A DNA stretch of 11,494 bases, from contig CAKJYB010000048.1 of the NCBI GenBank assembly GCA_918241715.1, forward strand, positions 1-11,494. The letters are read 5' to 3'. Positions 5,750 through 11,494 of the stretch are shown in pieces. Within the stretch, counting starts at the first letter, position 1, and the number at the start of each line of letters is the position of its first letter. The notes under the pieces were generated by a model. It was not told the origin of the DNA. It saw nothing but the letters and a program-made list of their open reading frames with translations, and did not search any database. The translations under genes were made by a program, and so were the position numbers. The stretch comes from Clostridiales bacterium (GTDB taxonomy: Bacteria > Bacillota > Clostridia > Christensenellales > UBA1242).

Positions 5750-7525
5750 TTATTTTTCTTCTTTTGCTTGCTTTTGCTGTTTTTTGTAAAGCGTTGCATA
5801 CTTTTTGTTTCTTGTCAAAAGTTGTTCGTGAGTTCCATAGTCAACAATCTTTCCCTTGTCCACAAAATAAATTGTGTCGCAGTTTTCAATTGTTGAAAGT
5901 CTGTGTGCAATCGTAATGATTGTTTTGTTGTGCTTTATTGTTTCAACGCTGTCCATGATGTATTGTTGAGAAATGTTGTCAAGCGAACTTGTTGCTTCGT
6001 CAAAAATAATCACTTTGGCGTCTTTCAAAAGAGCCCTTGCAATACAAATTCTCTGTTTCTGTCCACCAGAAAGTCTTGTGCCACCCTCTCCCAAAAAGCT
6101 GTCAAGTCCTTGTGGAAGTTCTCTTACAAAATGGTCTGCGTTTGCAAATTTCAAAACTTCATATATTTCTTCGTCTGTAACGTTAGGTTTTACAAGTTGC
6201 ATGTTTTCTCTGATTGACAGGTTAAAGACATATGGATATTGGTTTATCATAGAAATATTTTTTCCAAAACTCTGTGCCAGCGACATAGAGTTTGTTTCGT
6301 CAAATAAAATAATTCCATCGTCCGGATCGTAAAGCTTGCAGATAAGTGCCACAATCGTACTCTTTCCACAGCCACTTTCTCCGACAAACGCAACATGTGT
6401 GTTGGCTTGAATCTTGAAACTTACGTTGTTTAAAACTTTTTCGTCTTTTGTGTAAGCGAAACTTACGTTTTTAAATTCGATGTTTCCCTTATAGTCCAAA
6501 AGTTCAACATTGCCATATTTTTCTTTTGTGTATTGTTCGTCGCCTGCAAGAGCAAACACACGTGCTGCAGAAACTTCCATATCTCTGAAGTAGTCTTGCA
6601 AATTGCCAAGGTGAACAGCAAATTCCATAACACTGCCCTTGTAGACATAAACCGAATAGAAAATTGCAAGGTCAAGTTGTCCTTTTTGAATGAGCACTGC
6701 ACATAAGAAGATAAAGAAGAAGTTGCACAAAACACTGACAAAGTTTGCAATTGTGTAAAGGAAGGTCCCCACATACCACTCTTTGTTGTCGGCCCTCATA
6801 TAATCTTCTTGAAGATTTCTGATTCTGCCCAAAACGTTTTCTGAAAGGCCAAGCGTTTTTATGTCTTTGATGCTTCTTACAGATTCTCCAATCATGGAGT
6901 TTGTGTCTTCATTCTTTTTCAAAACTCTAGGTTTCATTTTTGCAAAATAGTAAATTCTGATTTGGTAAACAAAATATCTCAAAAGCACAAACACAACAAG
7001 GAAAAGTCCAATCCAATAGTTTGTGATAAACACAAACACAATAAACCCAATTTTTGACATAAAGTTTACGATTGTTTCGCTTATGTTTTTAAATGTGTTG
7101 CCCAAAGAGTCGATGTCGCTTGTAAGTCTTGTAACAAAAGTTCCGTTTCCAAGTTTTTCAAACTCTCCAATATTGATTTTAAAACTTTCTCTAATGACAG
7201 AGAGTTTGACATCTCTTTTTACTTTGTTTTCAAGGTTTTTAAAAAATGGCACTCTTGCAAAATACAACAAAAGCCCCAAAACTTCCAACCCTGCAAAGAT
7301 GCCGGCAAAGACAATTGCTTTGTGAAAGTCTGGCCCACCACCTTCTCCACCAACGGTCATGTAAGAAATGACTTTTCCAAGAACAAGTGGCGAAAAGAAT
7401 GAAAGGACGCCCGTGCAAATCAACAACCCCCAAAAGCCAGCAATAAGCCCCTTATAATTTTTAAAATAACTGAGATATCTAAAAAGATTTTTATACCCTT
7501 TGACGTTTTGGTCGATTTCTCTCAT
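5750..7525 (-). CDS. ABC exporter half-transporter (fused permease and ATPase)
   Basis: This 591-residue protein has an N-terminal six-helix exporter membrane domain (about 20-320) and a C-terminal nucleotide-binding domain (about 345-590). The ATPase motifs are all intact: Walker A GESGCGKST (382-390, K388), Q-loop Q429, signature LSGGQKQR (485-492), Walker B VIIFDE with catalytic E510, D-loop SSLD (513-516), and switch histidine H541 in IAHRLS. Such half-transporters work as dimers and export lipids, peptides, drugs or other hydrophobic compounds. With promoter and terminator of its own and no partner gene, it is probably a homodimer. The substrate cannot be inferred from sequence. ATG 7525 follows GGAG (7534-7531) by five bases. 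The C-terminus ends in a lysine/glutamine-rich tail. Confidence 0.95.
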   Translation of the reverse strand: MREIDQNVKGYKNLFRYLSYFKNYKGLIAGFWGLLICTGVLSFFSPLVLGKVISYMTVGGEGGGPDFHKAIVFAGIFAGLEVLGLLLYFARVPFFKNLENKVKRDVKLSVIRESFKINIGEFEKLGNGTFVTRLTSDIDSLGNTFKNISETIVNFMSKIGFIVFVFITNYWIGLFLVVFVLLRYFVYQIRIYYFAKMKPRVLKKNEDTNSMIGESVRSIKDIKTLGLSENVLGRIRNLQEDYMRADNKEWYVGTFLYTIANFVSVLCNFFFIFLCAVLIQKGQLDLAIFYSVYVYKGSVMEFAVHLGNLQDYFRDMEVSAARVFALAGDEQYTKEKYGNVELLDYKGNIEFKNVSFAYTKDEKVLNNVSFKIQANTHVAFVGESGCGKSTIVALICKLYDPDDGIILFDETNSMSLAQSFGKNISMINQYPYVFNLSIRENMQLVKPNVTDEEIYEVLKFANADHFVRELPQGLDSFLGEGGTRLSGGQKQRICIARALLKDAKVIIFDEATSSLDNISQQYIMDSVETIKHNKTIITIAHRLSTIENCDTIYFVDKGKIVDYGTHEQLLTRNKKYATLYKKQQKQAKEEK

Positions 7526-7547
7526 AAAAACTCCAATCTATAACAAA

Positions 7548-7575
7548 ATTATATCACACAACTTTTTCTAAACAA
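7548..7575 (-). promoter_or_regulatory. Sigma-A promoter for the ABC transporter
   Basis: On the minus strand, TTGTTT (7575-7570) is followed by a 16-base spacer and TATAAT (7553-7548), preceded by TGTGA (7558-7554). The 11-mer TGTGATATAAT is identical to the polymerase promoter. The predicted start is near 7541, giving a leader of about 16 bases. Confidence 0.75.
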
Positions 7576-7586
7576 AAAGAACAAAC

Positions 7587-7611
7587 AAAAAAAACAAAGA
7601 TTTCTCTTTGT
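7587..7611 (-). terminator. Intrinsic terminator of the membrane-protein/MscS operon
   Basis: On the minus strand ACAAAGA (7611-7605), a GAAA tetraloop and TCTTTGT (7600-7594) form a perfect 7-bp stem, followed by seven T residues (7593-7587). It lies just after the channel stop codon at 7623. A GNRA loop and T run make this a convincing terminator. Confidence 0.88.
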
Positions 7612-7622
7612 CTTTTTGTGTT

Positions 7623-8774
7623 TTATTTGTTTGTGTCTTCCATAGTTTTGGACACAGTTCTTTGTTCTTCTGCAAACCTGTCAGCTTGCTTTTTATCTTT
7701 TGCGTTGTGTTTTCCACCAATCTTTCCAGGTTCGTTGATTGTAACTTGTGGGAATGGAATGCATATATTGTTTTCGTCAAACAAAAGTTTGATTTCTCTG
7801 TTTAATGCTCTTTGAACAACATAATAGTCAGCTTCTTTAACCGTTGCAATAAAGAGCAAATTTACGCTTGACTCTCCAAGGCTGTCAACGCCTTTGTAGT
7901 ATGGTCCATCAACAATTTCTGGAATTGCTGCTCTGATTCTTTCTATGTTGTTTTTTATAAGAAGTTCTACCTTTGGAATTGACTCTCTATAGTCAATTGC
8001 AACAACACAAGTTGTTACTGAAAGTTCTTTTGATTGGTTGATAACAGACGAAATTGCGCTGTTGTTTACAATTTTAATGTTTCCTTGCCAGTCGATAATC
8101 TTTGTTGTTCTGATTCCGATTTCGTCAACCGTTCCACGCCAGCCGTCAATAATAACAATGTCTCCAACTTGATATTCCCCCTCAAATACAATGAAGAATC
8201 CGGCAATAATATCAGAAATAAGGCTCTGTGCACCAAGACCAATAACCAAGCTCAAAATTCCTGCACTTGCAAGAAGTGTGGCTGTGTCCACGCCCCAAGC
8301 GTTGAGTGTCCACATGATTGCAATAATAACGATAAGATATTTGATAAAGCTGTTTAAAAGTTTTACGATTGTGATGCTTCTTGTGTTTCTTCCCAAAATT
8401 TTTCTCAAAATAAAACCAAGAACAATATTCAAAAGCCATGCAATTGTAATAATTTGAATTGTCTTTAAAACTGCAGGTATCTTTTGATAACATGTGTTTA
8501 AAAATCCATTTTTTGATATTGCTTTGTTAAATACAGATGTTTCACCAAAAATATGGTTTGAAAGTACATAAAGAGTAATCGTTATTGCAACAAAGACTCC
8601 AAGAGTGATATAGTATCCAACTTTTGAAGAATTGCTCTTTTTCTTTTTTGTTTTGACTCTTGCCTTTTTTGAGTCAATCTTTATTTCTCTCTTTGGCTCT
8701 TGAACAACTTCTGTTTTCTCTTGTTCAACTTCCACTTTCTCTTGTTCAACTTTTTTGTTTTCTTTCTTTTTCAT
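7623..8774 (-). CDS. MscS-family small-conductance mechanosensitive channel
   Basis: This 383-residue channel protein opens under membrane tension to release solutes on hypo-osmotic shock. It has a highly charged cytoplasmic N-terminus (1-50) with a VEQEKVE/VEQEKTE repeat. Three membrane helices follow, at about 52-73, 100-126 and 138-160. The pore helix and beta-domain entry, TLLASAGILSLVIGLGAQSL to FEGEYQVGDIV (167-207), are the family hallmark. The soluble beta and alpha/beta domains follow, including WRGTVDEIGIRTT. The C-terminal tail (about 350-383) is charged. The long N-terminal extension differs from short E. coli-type MscS and resembles YkuT/YhdY-like channels. The ATG is preceded by AAGGAG, which starts right after the stop of the upstream gene 11 bases away, so the two are co-transcribed and probably translationally coupled. 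Confidence 0.93.
   Translation of the reverse strand: MKKKENKKVEQEKVEVEQEKTEVVQEPKREIKIDSKKARVKTKKKKSNSSKVGYYITLGVFVAITITLYVLSNHIFGETSVFNKAISKNGFLNTCYQKIPAVLKTIQIITIAWLLNIVLGFILRKILGRNTRSITIVKLLNSFIKYLIVIIAIMWTLNAWGVDTATLLASAGILSLVIGLGAQSLISDIIAGFFIVFEGEYQVGDIVIIDGWRGTVDEIGIRTTKIIDWQGNIKIVNNSAISSVINQSKELSVTTCVVAIDYRESIPKVELLIKNNIERIRAAIPEIVDGPYYKGVDSLGESSVNLLFIATVKEADYYVVQRALNREIKLLFDENNICIPFPQVTINEPGKIGGKHNAKDKKQADRFAEEQRTVSKTMEDTNK
8715..8752 (-). repeat. 21-base tandem repeat in the start of the channel gene
   Basis: A 17-base identical unit (8715-8731 and 8736-8752) recurs with a 21-base period, i.e. in frame as a 7-residue repeat (VEQEKVE then VEQEKTE). It lies in the charged cytoplasmic tail, where length changes by slippage would be tolerated without frameshift. 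Confidence 0.75.
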
Positions 8775-8785
8775 TTTATTCTCCT

Positions 8786-9370
8786 TTATGGCCCCGTCGT
8801 CCCATTTCCGTCGCCAGTATTTGGCTCTTGATATGGTTCTTCAAACGGCTCTTCTCTTCTTGTTGTAACTTTTTGACTCTTGATTGTTTTTAGTCCTTTT
8901 TTTATTGCAAAGGTGTAGGTCATGTCAACTTGAAGTTCTTCAAATGTGCCTTCCATAGCCGACCCGTCCATCTCCATTTCTCTGTTTGTAAAGTCATTGT
9001 AAAGTACAATCTTTAGACCTTCTTCATATTTGTCAAGTGACACAAAATAGGAAACTTCATTTTCAAAGGCATACACTTCACTAATTTCAACTTTTGGCAA
9101 GTTGTCTGGCAAAATTGAACCAACCCCAACAATTCCGGTTGTCGTTGCAGCAGCAACAACTGCAACAGCTTTAATCAAATCAGTAAAACTTTTTGCTGAC
9201 TTTGTTGCCTTTTGCCTTTTTGCTTCTCTTTCAAGATTTGTTCCGGCATACGTTTTTTGTGTTTCAAGTTTGTTTATCCCGTAAAGATACGGATTTCCAG
9301 AAAACTTGTTTTCAGTCCCTGCCGAACTATTTCTTGGAGTTATATCATTTTCATTTACGACTTTTCTCAT
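8786..9370 (-). CDS. Single-pass membrane-anchored protein with possible fibronectin-III-like ectodomain
   Basis: This is a 194-residue protein I do not recognise. It has a hydrophilic, Asn/Lys-rich N-terminus (1-63) ending in a basic stretch (EREAKRQKATKSAK), so this part is likely cytoplasmic. One membrane segment follows (about 65-87, LIKAVAVVAAATTTGIVGVG), with no lipobox or signal-peptidase site obvious. The remaining 100 residues are probably outside. Their beta-strand rhythm ending in ELQVDMTYTFAI, with an aromatic near the last strands, looks like a fibronectin-III or Ig-like module. The tail is rich in Glu, Pro, Gly and Thr. ATG 9370 has AGGA six bases upstream and a TRTGn-type promoter. 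It is the first gene of an operon with the MscS channel, suggesting an envelope or turgor-related role, but this is inference from position only. Confidence 0.8.
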   Translation of the reverse strand: MRKVVNENDITPRNSSAGTENKFSGNPYLYGINKLETQKTYAGTNLEREAKRQKATKSAKSFTDLIKAVAVVAAATTTGIVGVGSILPDNLPKVEISEVYAFENEVSYFVSLDKYEEGLKIVLYNDFTNREMEMDGSAMEGTFEELQVDMTYTFAIKKGLKTIKSQKVTTRREEPFEEPYQEPNTGDGNGTTGP

Positions 9371-9388
9371 ATTTTTTCCTATAGCACC

Positions 9389-9399
9389 ATTTTAACACA
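9389..9399 (-). promoter_or_regulatory. Extended -10 promoter for the membrane-protein/MscS operon
   Basis: On the minus strand TGTGT (9399-9395) precedes TAAAAT (9394-9389), matching the TRTGn-TATAAT pattern of the other promoters. No good -35 hexamer lies at 16-18 bases (ATGAAA at 17). The leader would be about 12 bases before the ATG at 9370. Confidence 0.55.
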
Positions 9400-9436
9400 A
9401 AGACTTTTGTTTTTCATATCAATTTTAAAACAAAAC

Positions 9437-9460
9437 AAAAAAACTCTGCAAAAACAGAGT
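9437..9460. terminator. Intrinsic terminator of the 88-residue membrane protein gene
   Basis: ACTCTG (9443-9448) and CAGAGT (9455-9460) form a 6-bp stem flanked by poly-A and poly-T, so it can act in both directions. On the minus strand it follows the stop at 9468 by seven bases and ends in a T run (9442-9437). Confidence 0.85.
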
Positions 9461-9467
9461 CTTTTTT

Positions 9468-9734
9468 TTACTTCATCCAAACTGCCAAGCTCATGATTGC
9501 AAAGAATGTTGCAAGCACTGCCAAAATTGGCACAAGCCACTTTGCAATAAACCCATCAATGCGCCCACTTGCTTCGTCAATGGCTTTCTTTTGCACAAAA
9601 ACAGGGAGTGCAAGAGCAACAACCCCCAACAACACCATAAGAAAGTGAGTTTTAAAAAGGAATATTGTCCCTATAAGAATTCCCACAAAAAGTGTGATTG
9701 ATAAAATTGACAAAAAAATTGATTTCCAACTCAT
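9468..9734 (-). CDS. Small three-helix membrane protein, unknown function
   Basis: This 88-residue hydrophobic protein begins MSWKSIFLSILS. The frame is open further back to a TTG at 9749, but ATG 9734 is chosen because GGAGAG (9744-9739) sits four bases before it and would lie inside the coding region of the longer version. Three membrane segments are visible (about 5-27, 30-48 and 66-87). A short charged loop (QKKAIDEASGRIDGFIAK) lies between the second and third. I see no catalytic or binding motif and cannot assign a family. It is monocistronic, with its own promoter and terminator, and divergent from the plus-strand membrane protein gene across a 94-base region. Confidence 0.75.
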   Translation of the reverse strand: MSWKSIFLSILSITLFVGILIGTIFLFKTHFLMVLLGVVALALPVFVQKKAIDEASGRIDGFIAKWLVPILAVLATFFAIMSLAVWMK

Positions 9735-9749
9735 TTTTCTCTCCAACAA

Positions 9750-9763
9750 TTATGATATCATAA
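9750..9763. promoter_or_regulatory. Perfect 14-bp palindrome overlapping a -10 box (possible operator)
   Basis: TTATGATATCATAA is perfectly palindromic. It covers the -10 of the minus-strand promoter (9757-9752) and lies about 30 bases from the -35 of the divergent plus-strand promoter. A dimeric regulator bound here would block the 88-residue protein gene and could influence the other. AT-rich palindromes can also arise by chance. Confidence 0.4.
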
Positions 9764-9780
9764 AAATGAATTTAAAACAA
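9752..9780 (-). promoter_or_regulatory. Promoter of the 88-residue membrane protein gene
   Basis: On the minus strand TTGTTT (9780-9775), a 17-base spacer and TATCAT (9757-9752) are present. TATGA (9762-9758) supplies the TRTGn element. The leader would be short, about 10 bases, and begin at the Shine-Dalgarno. Confidence 0.6.
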
Positions 9781-9794
9781 ATCTTTTTTTCATT

Positions 9795-9822
9795 TTGTTT
9801 TGTGCTTTTCTTTTGCTATAAT
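9795..9822 (+). promoter_or_regulatory. Promoter predicted to give a leaderless mRNA for the plus-strand membrane protein
   Basis: TTGTTT (9795-9800), a 16-base spacer and TATAAT (9817-9822) with an extended TGC just before it. Six T residues follow and then ATG at 9829, so the expected +1 falls on the A of the start codon. There is no room for a Shine-Dalgarno and none is seen. Confidence 0.7.
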
Positions 9823-9828
9823 TTTTTT

Positions 9829-10995
9829 ATGGAAGAAAAAGTATTAAACACAGAAGAAACACAGCAAGTTGAACAGCCTGTAAAACAAGAAGTTGAGCAG
9901 ACAGAAGAAACACCAAAGAAAAAGGTTGTTGACAAAAAATCCCCAGAATACAAAAGGTCTAAGATTGACAAACTCCTTGCAAAGCAAAAAATCAAATACA
10001 GGGGGCCATTTTCTTATCGAACAATAAGATTTTTTGGATATATTTTAATGCTTCTTGGTCAGGCATACATCATCTATTCGATTGTGTCAAAAGTTGCAAA
10101 TGTTCCAAGCTGGTCCGAAGATCTTTTTAACGTTTTTGAAGTTTTGTCAATCTTTGCAGTTCCACTTTTTTTGATGGCAAACTTCTGTGTGATTATGTCC
10201 AGCAACAAAAACATAAAAAGATATCTCATCTTCTACACGGCAGTTGCAATAGGAATTTATTTGTTGATTGTGTTTATTTACTACAGATATGTTTATGGAA
10301 TCTCTTATCAAATAACCGATGGCGACAAAGAAGCAGCTTTTGAATTTTCTGAGACCATTGCAAAACGTTTCTTTTTAAAAATCATAAACTACAATGTTTT
10401 TGTTGACCTATCATTGTTCTCTCTGTTTTATTTCTTTATGTTTTACACTCCAAAAAAAGTAAACACAAACAAGAAAAAACTTGCATTCAGACTCTGCAGT
10501 CTAATCCCTGTTGTGCTTGTTGCTGTTTCGTGTGTTGTCTATGGTCTTCACTATATGAGTGTAATTGACTTGCCTGTGGCGGTTCTGGCAATTATGCCGT
10601 GCAGATCTCCAGCATTCTACATAATCTTCTTTGTTCTTGCCCTACTTTTGAAACTGAGAAAATACAAGTTTAAAAAATATGGTGGAACAGAAGAAGAATA
10701 CGAAACCTACACAAAATCAAACAGGAGTTCACTTGAAGTCTCCACCCTTGCAGCAATTGTGATTGCAGTTATTTCTTTGATAGACTTCTTTGTGTTCTTG
10801 TTTGTTCCAAATCTTCTTATCTATGGCTTTGGACTAAACTTCTATCTTATTGTGTTTGTTCCTTTTATCTTCCTTGTCTCCTACACAAGAAAGCCAAAAT
10901 ACAAAATCATCGACACCATTATGCCATTTGTGTTTATTGCGCTTATCATAATTTGCTATCTTGAGGGTGTCTTATACTTCTTTAAAATTATTTAA
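9829..10995 (+). CDS. Polytopic membrane protein of unknown function
   Basis: This 388-residue protein I do not recognise begins MEEKVLNTEETQQVEQ. The first 65 residues are charged and rich in Glu, Gln and Lys, likely cytoplasmic and disordered. The rest carries about nine or ten membrane segments, several in hairpin pairs (for example RFFGYILMLLGQAYIIYSIV, FEVLSIFAVPLFLMANFCVI and AAIVIAVISLIDFFVFLFV), joined by short basic loops. No transporter, glycosyltransferase or protease motif is evident. The frame is open back to 9694, but the upstream part overlaps the divergent gene and its own promoter; TATAAT ends six bases before ATG 9829, which decides the start. An ATG at 9766 would add a hydrophobic FFSFCFVLFFCYNFF stretch, but this is just the T-rich promoter translated. 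It is the only plus-strand gene here and converges on the HIT gene. Confidence 0.8.
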   Translation: MEEKVLNTEETQQVEQPVKQEVEQTEETPKKKVVDKKSPEYKRSKIDKLLAKQKIKYRGPFSYRTIRFFGYILMLLGQAYIIYSIVSKVANVPSWSEDLFNVFEVLSIFAVPLFLMANFCVIMSSNKNIKRYLIFYTAVAIGIYLLIVFIYYRYVYGISYQITDGDKEAAFEFSETIAKRFFLKIINYNVFVDLSLFSLFYFFMFYTPKKVNTNKKKLAFRLCSLIPVVLVAVSCVVYGLHYMSVIDLPVAVLAIMPCRSPAFYIIFFVLALLLKLRKYKFKKYGGTEEEYETYTKSNRSSLEVSTLAAIVIAVISLIDFFVFLFVPNLLIYGFGLNFYLIVFVPFIFLVSYTRKPKYKIIDTIMPFVFIALIIICYLEGVLYFFKII

Positions 10996-11024
10996 AAAAA
11001 ATCACGGCTCAGCCGTGTTTTTTT
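10994..11024. terminator. Bidirectional intrinsic terminator between convergent genes
   Basis: CACGGC (11003-11008), loop TCA, GCCGTG (11012-11017) is a GC-rich 6-bp stem. Eight A residues precede it (10994-11001) and seven T residues follow (11018-11024), so it works on both strands. The A run overlaps the stop codon of the plus-strand gene and the T run overlaps the TAA of the HIT gene (11025-11023). Confidence 0.93.
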
Positions 11025-11494
11025 ATTTCCCGTTTGCATATTCTGCAATCTTTTTTCTTACAATCTCCAATTTTTTCTTGTCGTAAATATACTCTTTTCT
11101 TGGTTTGACAAAATTTTTTGATCCCCTTTCTTCATAAGGGTATCTTGGAATAAGCTGAACATGGTAGTGATTCATTGGGCCGTCTGACATTGTGCAAAGG
11201 TAAACTCTTTCGCAACCATAGACTTCACACAAAATCTTCATAAATTGTTTTGCAAAGCAAACTATTTTTTTGTTGAGTCTGTCCGAACATTCTGCCATGT
11301 CGTGAAAGTGCTTCTTTGTTGCAATAACCATGTGCCCCACGGCTCTTGGATTTCCAACAAAACCACATTCTATATCTTCGTCTTCAAAAATTGCAAGACG
11401 TGAAGAATCTCCGTAAACATGCCCACCTGTTGACCTGTCAAAACACGTTGGACAAATCCCTGCATCTGTCAGTTCCTTTGGCGTATAATTGTAA
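11023..11494 (-). CDS. HIT-family nucleotide-binding protein with HxHxQ motif, 5' end outside the window
   Basis: The C-terminal 156 residues are visible and the frame stays open to the right edge. An internal GTG at 11340 could be mistaken for the start, but the protein clearly continues upstream. Near the visible N-terminus is CPTCFDR (14-20), the beginning of the CxxC element seen in many HIT proteins. NPRAVGHMVIATKKHFHDM (48-66) is the conserved strand and helix before the active site. The active-site segment MNHYHVQLIPRYPYEERG (107-124) has H109 and H111, but glutamine (Q113) in place of the third histidine. HIT proteins hydrolyse or transfer nucleoside phosphates. The HxHxQ form is typical of the GalT/Ap4A-phosphorylase side of the superfamily and of some bacterial HIT proteins. 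It is probably cytosolic. The exact substrate is unknown. Confidence 0.88.
   Translation of the reverse strand, partial: YNYTPKELTDAGICPTCFDRSTGGHVYGDSSRLAIFEDEDIECGFVGNPRAVGHMVIATKKHFHDMAECSDRLNKKIVCFAKQFMKILCEVYGCERVYLCTMSDGPMNHYHVQLIPRYPYEERGSKNFVKPRKEYIYDKKKLEIVRKKIAEYANGK

Noticed and set aside
7568..7780. Minus-strand 70-codon open frame beginning MTKTIYAFHSHK
   Set aside because: It lies out of frame within the end of the channel gene and runs through its terminator; no ribosome binding site and no recognisable motif.
9694..9828. 45-codon upstream extension of the plus-strand membrane protein, including a hydrophobic start at ATG 9766 resembling a signal peptide
   Set aside because: It overlaps the divergent gene and translates the T-rich promoter itself; TATAAT six bases before ATG 9829 fixes the later start, and neither earlier start has a ribosome binding site.
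11023..11340. HIT protein starting at GTG 11340 as a complete 105-residue gene
   Set aside because: The frame continues upstream with conserved HIT-family sequence including CPTCFDR and NPRAVGHMVIA, so GTG 11340 is an internal valine.

Overview
The window reads as AT-rich chromosomal DNA from a Gram-positive, low-GC bacterium, most likely a Bacillota (Clostridia-like) lineage. Four things support this: the comEC-holA gene order, a YolD-like/Y-family polymerase pair, sigma-A promoters carrying the TRTGn element upstream of the -10 box that is typical of this group, and GGAG-type ribosome binding sites. TGA is used as a stop, so the genetic code is standard. I cannot name a species. No tRNA, rRNA, CRISPR array, integrase or transposase was seen.

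Layout. Nearly everything is on the minus strand, so reading order runs from high to low coordinates. At the right edge is a 5'-truncated HIT-family nucleotide-binding protein (11023-11494), convergent with the only plus-strand gene (9829-10995), which encodes an unrecognised polytopic membrane protein. A strong bidirectional terminator separates them. Divergent from the plus-strand gene is an 88-residue three-helix membrane protein (9468-9734). Next come a two-gene operon of a single-pass anchored protein and an MscS-type mechanosensitive channel (7623-9370), then a monocistronic ABC exporter half-transporter (5750-7525). These are followed by a Y-family polymerase with a YolD-like partner (4052-5675), and then comEC-holA-HD hydrolase (331-4000). 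At the left edge a 44-codon gene start (1-132) sits behind a perfect-consensus promoter.

How the genes fit together. The left half is a DNA-handling block: a translesion polymerase and its YolD-like partner, the DNA-uptake channel ComEC, the replicative clamp-loader delta subunit, and an HD-domain phosphohydrolase that probably acts on nucleotides or RNA. The right half is envelope and stress related: an osmotic channel, an exporter, and several membrane proteins of unknown function.

Points most worth a second look: (1) ComEC keeps a metallo-beta-lactamase-like tail that has lost every metal-binding histidine motif; (2) a LexA/DinR-like palindrome sits between the -35 and -10 of the comEC promoter, just downstream of the translesion polymerase; (3) two genes, comEC and the plus-strand membrane protein, have -10 boxes placed so that transcription should start at or within one base of the ATG, suggesting leaderless mRNAs; (4) palindromes, possible operators, sit inside two other promoters. 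None of this amounts to a clearly new defence or mobile system. The window looks like ordinary core and accessory genome with some unusual regulatory detail.
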